Positions 39,891 to 48,958 of a stretch of DNA of 64,000 nt are shown here, piece after piece. Position 1 is the first letter of the stretch, and each line of letters starts with the position of its first letter. This stretch comes from Taenia hydatigena (lineage: Eukaryota; Platyhelminthes; Cestoda; Cyclophyllidea; Taeniidae). Both the position numbers and the translations under genes were made by a program. The notes beneath the pieces were generated by a model. That model was not told the DNA's origin and did no database searches. It saw nothing but the letters and a program-made list of their open reading frames with translations. Location of the stretch: assembly GCA_036345935.2 (NCBI GenBank), contig JADWOT020000009.1, positions 15,309,556 through 15,373,555 of the forward strand. Direction: 5' to 3'.

Positions 39891-40989
39891 GAATGCCTAT
39901 CTCAACCCCCACCCCCACCCCTCCCCTCACCTCTGGTGTAAATATTATCCAACCAGCACAGAACGAGAGAAAGAGTGAGAGATAAAAGAGCACATATCAC
40001 GCTTTATGTTTACATCCCCAACGTACGCACCTGTGAATACCGTCAGCATTTACGGAGGCCATGCGTCCTTCCCACCCACCCACTCATCCCTTCCCCTCCC
40101 CTCCTACTTTTCTCTGCTTGCCTCCCTTTTCTAGCTTGTCACCAACCGATATTTGACTGCGTTCATCCAAATCCTCTGGCCATACAAGCTTACCCCTATC
40201 ACCTGTGCCAAATAACTTCATCCCTACTGACAAACAAATGAGTAATATATCCCCTACCCTCCGAAGGGAATTTTGCCGGATGGATGGGTCGCAATTTGGA
40301 ATCTGTTTTTTACAAAAGATCAAAAAGGATCGAACGTGCCCATGAATCGTGGACCAATCCTCTACCACCCGTGTCGGCAACCCAACCCCCGCTGAAAATT
40401 GTGATCATGGTTAAGTGTTGCGTCCCGACCACCCCTTTCCAAGTTAACAATTAAGAAGAGGCGGTATCAGTGATCAAGGAGTCCCTGGCCCTCGAAGGTG
40501 GAGTCACACCCCTCTTCCCACTGAGCTGGTTTCGGCCATGACCACGATTGGTGTTTGGAGCACTTAACAACCTGCATGACTCAGCACCCGGAAGGCTCTT
40601 TGTCTCGCCGTTTGGGATGCGAAAGATGAATTGATAAACCCACAAAGTGTCTGAGGGACCGACTAGATTAGTTTAGTCTGTGGAAAACTACGAGGTTGAT
40701 TCCATCATTTGGCCCAGGCTCCGTGGTTAATGTCTCTGGGAGGTGTCAGACGCAACTATCTTCCTAGTAAGCAGTTGTCCATGCACTCACACGTCGCATT
40801 CGGTAGCATTGGAAAGGCCAAAACTATCCAACACCGGAGACAGCATTCTTGCCCGATCTATAAAGAGCTTCCACGGATCCACCCACCACCTATGGGGAAA
40901 TATCTATGAAAAACATGTATTTATTACTGTAAAAAAAACACCACATTAATGAACTTCAGATTTCCTGGATGGTAACAATGATGATGAGA
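39891..40989. other. 3' flanks of the convergent EGFR and COQ7 genes
   Basis: No open frame with family features. It should contain the EGFR 3' untranslated region, which has a C-rich stretch of CCCCCACC units near 39905-39930. On the minus strand an AATAAA hexamer (40920-40925) lies about 65 bp after the COQ7 stop and is a plausible poly(A) signal. I found no clear AATAAA for the EGFR transcript. Confidence 0.55.
40920..40925 (-). terminator. Candidate poly(A) signal of COQ7
   Basis: AATAAA on the minus strand, about 65 nt downstream of the COQ7 stop codon at 40990-40992. Position and sequence fit; nothing else tested. Confidence 0.45.
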
Positions 40990-41795
40990 TCAGATCTTCT
41001 CGGTCACTTTGATACTGGCTAGAGTGGCGAGCTTTACGAATCGACTTAGTTGGCGGTGAAAAGGTGGCTGGAGAGTAAAAAAAGGCTTTTAGATAAACGA
41101 TAGGCAATTAAGTAAATCTAGTACAACTTACTAAGTCTGAATCATTTTTAAGTAGCAGGTCATGCTGTTCCAAGTCTTTATCACGGAATTCTTTCAGAAC
41201 CTAAATAAATAAAGAACAAGGGAGTCTTTGATTCCAACACACTAAAAAGTAAGAGGACAATTACGTCTCATGAACGCCTAGGAGTTGCGTGTACTTTATA
41301 AGATGTAAAATGAGGGACATGGATAGATACCTCCAGGAGTTCTGCATGTGAGACTGGATCGTCAGCAAGCAGCTCGCGAATTTGATGGTTATAGTATTCA
41401 CCGATGGCAACCTCAACAGCAGATTTACACGTTAAAGCAGCCTCTTCACCAAAAAGTGCAGTAGCAATGCCAAAAGCGAAACCTGCTGTCTTCCATAGCG
41501 GCATCAGTAGAGACGGCCGCGCACGATGAAGGGGAATGAGTTCCTCAAACTTTGATATGCTTGAGTTCTCACGTGCAAGATTCCGCTAGATTATTAAATT
41601 GAAGTAAGTATCGTACGATTCTCAATTTTTGGCCAACAATAAACGAAAAAAAAACTCCCAACCTCTATGGCACTGCTAGCGTGCCCAGCGTTTAAAACAG
41701 CCAGTTGTCCCTTGTACATATATTTTGCAGCTAACCCCTTGGCATGGTCAACTCGAAGTAATTTATCCAGCAGCTTACGCGTTTCGACAGAACAC
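40990..41795 (-). CDS. coq7: COQ7/CLK-1 homologue with degenerate di-iron site, 5' exon not found
   Basis: COQ7 is the mitochondrial inner-membrane enzyme that hydroxylates demethoxyubiquinone in ubiquinone synthesis. Exons in transcript order: 41795-41663, 41585-41331, 41200-41132, 41067-40990, with matching phases and a TGA, giving 177 residues, which covers the whole catalytic domain. Matches to human COQ7 include LLRVDHA, YMYKGQLAVL, LLMPLWKTAGFAFG, SAVEVAIGEYYNHQIR, EFRDKDLEQHD and a C-terminal LATLASIKVTEKI like the human VAIYLSERL. Of the six iron ligands, E90 and E142 (human numbering) are kept, but E60 is Gly, H93 is Ser, E178 is Asp and H181 is Gln. The first exon, with any mitochondrial presequence, should end in phase 2 and lie upstream of 41797; I could not choose it. 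Confidence 0.88.
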
Positions 41796-42778
41796 CTAAT
41801 AACCATTTAGGTTGAAATATGTCGCCGTAGTAGAAGTAAACCAATTAGAATCCAGCTAGGTAATTTTGAAAACAGAGCAATAACGCTAAACAAAGGTAGG
41901 CAAGAGTAAAATAACAAACGAGGAACTGCAACAGAACACGCCACTCAATGCTGTTGCATGCGAATTAAATTAAACTAAAAGGGTACCTTTTTTGCAAATA
42001 TATTGTGATATATAGGGATGAACTCTAAATGCAATTTAATGTGGAAACACTTTAGCTCATTCCATTCTTTAAATAGACCACTGGTTAGTTTGCACACGAC
42101 TGTGCCTTTTTTCCCACTTAAATATGAGTCCAATTTTACTAACCACTTATTAGACCTCGCTGCTTTGTACTTCATTTGGAACCTTTCAACTTGCATGTTT
42201 CCATGTTAACCCTAACTTCTGCTAGGAGTAGCAAACAATACAAATTAAAAACTGAAATGCCACCTGACCTTTTTCGCGCATGCGGACCCCAGATGCTGGC
42301 TTAGATATTAACCTGATTCCACCGCACCGTCCCACAGCTTCACACGGTCACGTTCTCGCATTAAAAAAGGAAGACCAATCTCTTGGCCGGTTGCTTACAA
42401 TCAAAATAAAAACAAAGTAATTTTGAAACTTTCATAAAAGCAAAATGACGCTTTTGCGCAGTCTACATCCGTCACAGCCAAGAGGAAGCGATGTGGGGGA
42501 AAACAATCACTATTATCCTGCTGCCATGGCGACACGTTACCGTTGTCGGCGTAGATCACCAGAGCCGCGTGTGTCTATTGTTCGCCCACGCGGCTTTTTG
42601 GTACTCATATCCTGCTCGCCTTTCATTCAGTCGCCAAAGTGCATTAATTTCAGCACTTGAGACGTTTGCATTACCTTTTAGTAGCATTAAAGGCGTCGTC
42701 GCCCTAAAAGAGAGCATAGAAAGAACCTAAGTAAGACTGTCGACCGACTCTAAGCACAAGTTTGTTTGTAACTTGGTC
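41796..42778. other. Region between COQ7 and ATAT1
   Basis: Should contain the missing first COQ7 exon on the minus strand. A minus-strand ATG at about 42196 opens a short frame that could donate in phase 2 near 42147 (AA|GTGGTT), but there is no similarity to support it. Nothing else seen. Confidence 0.4.
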
Positions 42779-43949
42779 TTACGCAATCCGTTTTGAGTAT
42801 CGTAAAGCTGGTCCCTGCCTCAAAAATCCAACTTCACCTCGACTCCTCAATTGTGGTACATGAGTTTGAACGGGGGACGTATCCAGCGCCTCCTGAACAA
42901 TAGGGGAATGATTAACATCTCTCTTTGGAGCGGATTCTAGGTGCTCTTTGAGATCTGGCGTCGTACACGACGAAAGCGATGAACAGCGTCGGGTTAAGCG
43001 CAAAGAAGAGGAAGAAGGTGGACGCTTATCTTCCACGACTGGCGCTGGAAGAGTGGAGACTGAGGAACCACAAGGTGGCATGGAAAGTGAGGAGGGAAGA
43101 GAACTGCGCAAATGCCTATATCGTGGAACTAGAAATGCACTGATGTGATGGAAGAAGTCAGGGAAGACTACGAAGTTGTTGGATTGGCGAAGAGGATGGT
43201 CTTGATGGTAGTGCTTTTTCATAAAAGAGAGCATCTTTGGGGAGGGTGAGTCTATTGGTAGATCGGTAGCCGATAGCCCCTCCTCCTATTGCAAAAAAGA
43301 GCATGAGAATAATGCCAAACATTTGCTAGAAGGACACAAATATTCCTACAGTGAAGTTTACGTATCACTTGGGAATTGTAAGCAATGAATAAAAATATGA
43401 GCATAAATGCATTTATCATACCCGAAGCATCCATTCAAAAAGCTCCTTCCCGTATCCTCGACGCTGAAAATCTGTTGATACGTAGAAATCCAAAACACAA
43501 GGCGGTTCTACCTCAAAACACTCTCCAAATGCATTAAAAAGAAAAAGCTTCTTTTTCCCAACCTTCAAAAGACCTAATGGAATTTTTGGGCTAATTTTTA
43601 GGGGGGTGGACGAGTCCTACCTTTGGTTGTCTACGTCAGTGCTTGTTAGCACATAGCACCGATGGTTTGTGTACCGCAGTTTGTGTAGGCTTGTTACTAC
43701 ACTTGGCAATGATTGTGCCTAGAGTGGTGCAGTGATTACAAATAAACCATGTGAGAAATTTTACCTCTGCTGACTCCCGGCCAAGTTTATCAATAACATG
43801 GCGAAGAAATTCTGTTTCTTTTGGGTAATGTCTGGCAATAAATAAATGAATGATTGGACAAATTACCCAGACGAGATATATTTGTGATCACAAGTAAATT
43901 TTGAAATACGATCTGGAAAAACACGTGCGATCATTTCACGGAATTCCAT
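42779..43949 (-). CDS. atat1: Alpha-tubulin N-acetyltransferase (ATAT1/MEC-17 family)
   Basis: Acetylates Lys40 of alpha-tubulin inside microtubules, a mark of stable microtubules, cilia and touch neurons. Exons in transcript order: 43949-43867, 43831-43765, 43718-43621, 43590-43422, 43285-42779, phases 2, 0, 2, 0, giving 307 residues. It starts MEFREMIARVFPDRIS, like MEFPFDVDALFPERIT in human. Next come VIDKLGRESAEAQSL, LKVGKKKLFLF, VEPPCVLDFYV, the acetyl-CoA motif QRRGYGKELFEWML, and MKKHYHQDHPLRQSNNFVVF. Human catalytic residues Q58, C120 and D157 are all kept; R158 is Ser here. The C-terminal 110 residues are Ser/Pro-rich and unconserved, as usual. Three introns are only 35, 46 and 30 nt. 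The acceptor at 43591 rather than 43574 keeps the frame. Confidence 0.93.
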
Positions 43950-44344
43950 AAGTTGGTTAATAGTAATAAATATGATTTAACTTGCTATTTAAATTGAGCA
44001 GTAGTTAAGTAATTTTGGGAGTAATTTATTTTTGTGCAATATAACAAAATAAGTAAGGTCATGAACATTGTTAAATAATTAAATAAATGTAAATAAACCA
44101 CCAACCATTATTAAATTGATGCAAAAGGTTGCACTTCATTTCTAGATGACCATTTTTTAAGCAAATCAAAGTTAGTAGATCTGCAGTTCTAGAAATCGCA
44201 TTTGATCTGCAGCGTGTATAAGTTTTATTAGGAATTAAAATGAGCCTTTGACTTTCCAGTGAAGCGGTTATTGGCCAAACTGGCATAATCGAATGTGCCG
44301 AGAAGGAAAATTCTAAACCCTATTTTTAATGGATGGTCATCTCG
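43950..44344. other. 5' flank of ATAT1
   Basis: AT-rich; presumably the minus-strand ATAT1 promoter. No acceptor lies directly before the ATAT1 start. No gene seen. Confidence 0.5.
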
Positions 44345-45250
44345 TGTAGCGTCCTGAGACTTCCTTTAAGGCAAAAGAAGGTATAATACTAAGGTAGAAT
44401 ATATATGTTCCAGTTAACGGAGAAAATAGGGCTGCTGTCATGGCCTGGAGGCCAGCTCACTCGGCTGGGCAAATAGCCACCTATGTCGAAACCGAAGCCG
44501 GCAGTAATAACAAAGTATTGCATAGTCCCTCTCTTATTTCGGGTGTCGTCCCTGACGTTCACCTAGGTAGACCTCTCGCGTCAGCCATCACTACGTAATC
44601 AGTGCTAGAAGAAGCACCTACGAACTAACCGTGCCAACCGCCAACATTCGATATAACTGTGTCGATGCTTGACACCAACGTCACTGTAGCGTTCCGAGGC
44701 TCCCTTGAAGGCAAAAGAAGGCAAAATGCTAGGGTAATATATATATATATATATATATATTCAACAGACAGAGAGAAATGAGCTGCCGGCATGGCCCGGA
44801 GGTCAGCCTACGCAGCTAGGGCATTATGGCTACCTCTGTGACCCCGACTGAAACCAGCAGTCCAAACAAGCAAATTGTTACAGTCACTGATCCCTCTTGG
44901 CATAATACGAAGTCAGCATATATATATATTCAACAAGCAGAAGGAAGAGACTGCTGTTGTAGCGTCCCGAGGTTTCCTCGAAGGCAAAAGAAGGCAGAAT
45001 GCTGGGGTGGAATATATATATTCAACGGACAGAAGGAATTAGGCTGCTGACATGGCCCGGAAGCCAGCCCACGCAGCTAGGGCAGTACGACCACCTCTGT
45101 GACCTTCACCGAAACTGGTAGTTCCAACAGACAATGTACTAGAGCTGTCATGACCCGGACGCTAATCCAAGCGGATAGGGCGATGCGGCCACCTCTGCCA
45201 CCGAAACCAAAATCGTCAGTCATAACAAATAAAGCATTACACCCAAGCCT
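44345..45250 (+). mobile_element. LTR/TRIM-like repeat units in a nested array (three plus-strand copies)
   Basis: Units begin at about 44345, 44685 and 44958 with TGTAGCGTYCYGAG. They continue with AAGGCAAAAGAAGG, an AT stretch that has grown into a microsatellite at 44736-44761, TTCAACRGACAGA, CATGGCCYGGAGGCCAGC, CAGCTAGGGCA and a block ending AAGCATTACA or similar. The first unit runs on through GTCGTCCCTGACG, CGCGTCAGCCATCAC and GATGCTTGACACC. TG-starting ends, unit length (about 250-340 bp) and the nearby Gag relic suggest solo LTRs or TRIM elements. Class is inferred, repetition is seen. Confidence 0.65.
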
Positions 45251-45404
45251 TTTTAATCTGGATTATAGCATATTGCATGATCTTCGAACCATCCAATAAC
45301 AACTCGCTTTCTATGTAGTCTAATAACAGCATTTTGTCAGGTTGCTTTTTCCGGAGAACAGCTCAAAGAAAAGAAGAGCAACATTGAGAATGTAATACCA
45401 TGTT

Positions 45405-45575
45405 GGCTTGATTGCCGGTTCCGGCAACGGTCACTTCAGTGGCCGTATTGCCCTAGCTGCGTAGTCTGGCCTCCAAACCGTGCCATCAGTTCCTTCTATC
45501 TGCATGTTAAATATATGCATCCTGCCTTAGTGCTATGCCTTCTTTTGCATCAAGGAAGTCTTGAGCTGCTACAGG
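45405..45575 (-). mobile_element. LTR/TRIM-like unit, inverted copy
   Basis: Reverse complement of the family: read on the minus strand it gives AGACTTCCTTGATGCAAAAG, GGAGGCCAGACTACGCAGCT and AGGGCAATACGGCCACT in order. Both ends are diverged. Confidence 0.6.
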
Positions 45576-46040
45576 GAAACTTAAGCATTTGCAATATCCA
45601 ACATCCAATCACAAAAAAATCAGTTTTTCAAGACCAACATTTTATACTTCCACCCTTCATTTGCATCGACCATCACAAAGTGGTTGATGCCCTTCGTCTA
45701 CGCTCACTAAGGAGAGTATTATGCAAGCATGAGGCAGAGTTGTTTGTCAAAAGAGTATTTATCAAGTAACCAAAGAACGGTGGCTAAGTGTTTTACTCGG
45801 TGGCAAATTTCGCCGTATTCATCAAGCGAACAAGTGCGTCTTTCTCCAAAAAACAGCACAGACGTCCCTCAAGCTTGCAAAAATGTAAAAAAAAGGAGAA
45901 AACGATTATCGGCTTGCCGAACAGCTGAGAGCACAGTGGCTTGGCAGGAAGTCTGTAGCACGTGTAACTGATTCTGTTGAATCCACACGCAAGTTGCGCG
46001 TGAAAACGCACACGACCCCAACACTTTTAGTGAATCATGC

Positions 46041-46840
46041 CATAGAGTCCCGGGGCTCCCTCAAAGGCAAAAGAAGTCAGAATGCTCGAGTAGAATATGT
46101 ATATTCAATGGACAGAGGGAAAGAAGCTGCTGGCATGGCCCGGAGGCCAGCCTAAACAGGTGGAGTAATGTGGCCACCTCTGACCAAAACCGGTAGTTCA
46201 AACAAACAAAGCACTACATTGTCCCCTCCTCTTTCGCGCGTCGTCCCCGACGCACCCCTTAGTAAACCTTCCGCGTCAGCCATCACAACGTAGTCAGTGC
46301 TGCAAGAAGCACCCATGAGCTAATCATCCCAGCTGCCGTCATTCGACGCGATCGAGGCGATGCTTGACACCGTCAGGGATCCCTCTTGGCAGTTTGATTG
46401 GATTTGGAGCTCCGTCCGGCTAGGAAAAAATTCAGAATAAGAGGTCCTGTCGATCACCAGTATGTCCGTAGGAAGGCGTTGGCACGCCGATCTCCTTAAG
46501 CAAGTACATTAAGGGCAATCTCCAGAACAAAACCATTCTGGGTGTCCATAGCCAGTATCGCTTCAGTTGTTGATAGCTTTCTTGTAGGACACGGAGATGA
46601 GGTAGATACCGAAGTCAGACGTCGTTATTAGCCTTTCTGCTATGGAACGTCAGAGATTCTCTCACCGTAGCATATGCACTCCTTTCGCATCGCCGCAATA
46701 TGCCACAGGTGGTAGAGATCGGGATAGAAACCTTGTATAGCCGGGTCCGCATTCCACCGTTGGCAACAATGTAGCGTCCATAGGCTCCCCTAGAGATAAA
46801 AGAAGGCAGAATACAGACCCAGGCCCGCCTCAGTATTCAT
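46041..46840 (+). mobile_element. Two LTR/TRIM-like units about 730 bp apart, possible TRIM element
   Basis: A full unit starts at about 46041 (GAGTCCCGGGGCTCCCTCAAAGGCAAAAGAAG) and runs to about 46370, sharing the long downstream block with the unit at 44345. A second start, TGTAGCGTCCATAGGCTCCC, occurs at 46770 and stops matching after about 46815. The spacing would fit a short element of two terminal repeats with a noncoding middle (46380-46769), in which I see no open frame. The pairing is inference; target-site duplications were not found. Confidence 0.45.
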
Positions 46841-47100
46841 TATTAATTACTCATTTATAGAAGAGCTGGAATATTACTGACACGATGAAATGTCTATATC
46901 CGACTATAGAAGTACAAAATACGATTACTCTAGAATTTATGCGGTTACAAGAAAATCAGAAGTGCAATAACATCCCTAAATTAGTCCTAAAATACTATCG
47001 AGTTAAGGGGATAGGACATAAGACGTTCATTATGAAAGAATATAAATTACCCATTACTTGAACGAACATCGCCATCTAACGGATCAGAGATGACTAAATT
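46841..47100. other. AT-rich spacer
   Basis: No gene or further repeat unit recognised. Confidence 0.5.
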
Positions 47101-47952
47101 GTAGTACTTATGTTCTTTAAATGTGCTTTGTAGGCCAGAGGCGGGAGAGCAATATGAATCTGGTGGCGGAGCGGCGTGGCAACTACCAGGAGCGTGACTT
47201 ATCCCCGTCCCAGACTCGCTTACAAGGCCTCGCTAAGCCCTCTCTCCCATAATATATCGAAGCGTGTTCAGGCCTCAAAATAACAAGGGCGATCAGAAGG
47301 AAGAGGAGGAACCCTCTACACGGCTGGCAGCGTTGGCGGACCTTCCCCATTTCAAGGAGGGAATGAGTTCCGGGGATTGGATGAAAACCGTGAGGTTCAA
47401 CATCCACTTATTCCCTCAGAGGCAGAGAATTCCGCTGATCCTGCATGCTCTTCAGCAAAAGCTTTCGCAGCAGCGATTGATGCCGGAGTCTCACATGACT
47501 CCGATCTTGACCAGTGCTGCGAGATACTGGCCCAACTCGTTATCGACCAGCTAGCTAGTCGATAGCTAGGGAGTTTTTCCTCCGCGATCAAAAATCAGGC
47601 GAAAACGACGAGGAATACGCGAGAGTCCTGCAAATCCTCGCCGAACGGGCCTTCAGAGGCTGCCCACCTAACAAGGTGAAAAGATGGGTGGCTGTTCAAT
47701 TCAAAGCCGGAGTCCGACCTCCGCCCAGCGCAGCAAAGCTCCAGGCCACGAAGACTAACGATCTCAGCCAGTTCGTCGATGCAGCGGCCAGGAAGCGTCA
47801 GAAACTTCTCCTAACTTCGCCGTCCTATATGTCCAACAGCCGACCGAATTCCGCGCGCCCGCGTTGGACTCCGCAACGCCACGCCGCCGCCAGGTTCATA
47901 CCGTCATCCCGCCTCTGGCCTACAAAACACATTTAAAGAACATGAGTATTAC
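47101..47952 (+). mobile_element. Gag relic enclosed by 46-bp inverted repeats
   Basis: The ends 47101-47146 and 47907-47952 are inverted copies matching at 43 of 46 positions, with core TTCTTTAAATGTG, TTTGTAGGCCAGAGGCGGGA. Between them lies a plus-strand retrotransposon Gag-like coding relic. The whole is 852 bp. LTR elements have direct, not inverted, terminal repeats, so this is either a capture by a DNA element or two inverted insertions of the same end. No clear target-site duplication seen. Confidence 0.7.
47264..47936 (+). pseudogene. Broken retrotransposon Gag-like gene
   Basis: Capsid-type features lie in two frames: an early part with GDWMKTVRFNIHLF and a later part with LDQCCEILAQL, then, in another frame, ENDEEYARVLQILAE and WVAVQFKAGVRPP. 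The WxxxF, EYxxxLxxLA and QFxxGV pattern is that of Gag capsid proteins of LTR retrotransposons. At least two frame changes (near 47400 and near 47565) and a stop after QLASR break it. No zinc knuckle, protease or reverse transcriptase follows within the inverted repeats. Not functional as it stands. Confidence 0.65.
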
Positions 47953-48212
47953 AGTATGGAGCATAAAATAACTGCGCTTCGGCACTAACTAGCGGTTTAT
48001 ACGGGGTTAATAATTGGGGATCAAAGCAACCAAGTGCGTAAAAATATCTGTTAAAACATGATTCTATTTTTCTTATTGAACCAACGAATAAAATTCCAAA
48101 CTGTAAATTCAGTCGTTTAGCACTGCAATGGTATCTCTCCCTTCGGAATTATTATTTAACGTTAGTCTTTTTTGCTGCCTAATAATATCACTTCTGAAGG
48201 TAAATCATCAGT
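47953..48212. other. 5' flank of the 103-aa gene
   Basis: AT-rich; no gene. ATCATCAG|T lies directly before the ATG at 48213 and could be a splice or spliced-leader acceptor. Confidence 0.4.
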
Positions 48213-48748
48213 ATGCTTGAACAATTGGCGGGAATAGGAATGCCGAAGCCTGTTACCGAAGAAGAAGTAAGTTTCAAACCCCTTCTTTATTCTTTTCAGC
48301 TAAAATATTTAATATCCGTGACAGCAAACTCCTTAAGTGAGATTTGTCGCTTGAGCGCTAATGCCGATTTTAAAAACAAGGTCTCAGCCCTCCTAAAGGT
48401 AAGAAGTTGACCAAACCGACTCCTCATTCATGACATTCAGGTACCCATAAGGGATGTTGAAAATGAAATTTCCAATATTCTCTCCACGATTTGGGCCCAT
48501 GTAAGCCGTGAAAATAACTCGTGAGATCTGGAAAAGTAGCCGCCACCACCTCGTCGCGCGCAAGACTACGTCACACTACTTGATTCCCACTAAATTTCGT
48601 CACTTTGAACCTCCAGTCTCTAACGGTTGCTTTCATTTGCCAATTTTAGCACACGAGTGATACAAAGGCCTCCCAAGCCAAGCGCCGGAAAATCTTGACC
48701 AACTTCGGAGCGGCAGACTTCGACAGCCTCTTTGAAGACACGGAATAA
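48213..48748 (+). CDS. Uncharacterised 103-aa protein, four exons
   Basis: Exons 48213-48266, 48300-48398, 48441-48500 and 48650-48748, all in phase 0, join to a 103-residue frame ending TAA. Two of the introns are only 33 and 42 nt, like those of its neighbours, which supports the model. The protein is mostly helical by eye. It has an N-terminal IGMPKPVTEEE, a middle helix LSEICRLSANADFKNKVSALL, a basic AKRRK and an acidic end DFDSLFEDTE. No signal peptide or membrane helix. I do not recognise a family. It runs convergent to the ARGLU1-like gene, whose last exon ends 0.2-0.26 kb away. Confidence 0.7.
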
Positions 48749-48958
48749 CTCCTCCCTCCTACTCTCTCTCCTCCCGCTCCCCACACCAATTCCCCTCTTT
48801 GTGAGAAAAAAAGGCCCATAACTGTGAATTATGGCTACATTTTAAAATATATACATACAGACAAGGTAATCCCCACGAGTCAGTCGAATGTATTTTTGCC
48901 ATGGAATGCGGTATCCTAGACGGCAAAAGAGAAAAAAATGACTATGTTCAGGCAAATA

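Noticed and set aside
42311..42363. Minus-strand ATG frame (MRERDRVKLWDG...) as the first COQ7 exon
   Set aside because: Its donor is phase 1, whereas the exon at 41795 needs a preceding phase 2.
43574..43590. Acceptor at 43574-43575 for ATAT1 exon 4
   Set aside because: It does not match phase 2 of exon 3; the acceptor at 43591-43592 does and adds SPKIPLG, which aligns with the human sequence.
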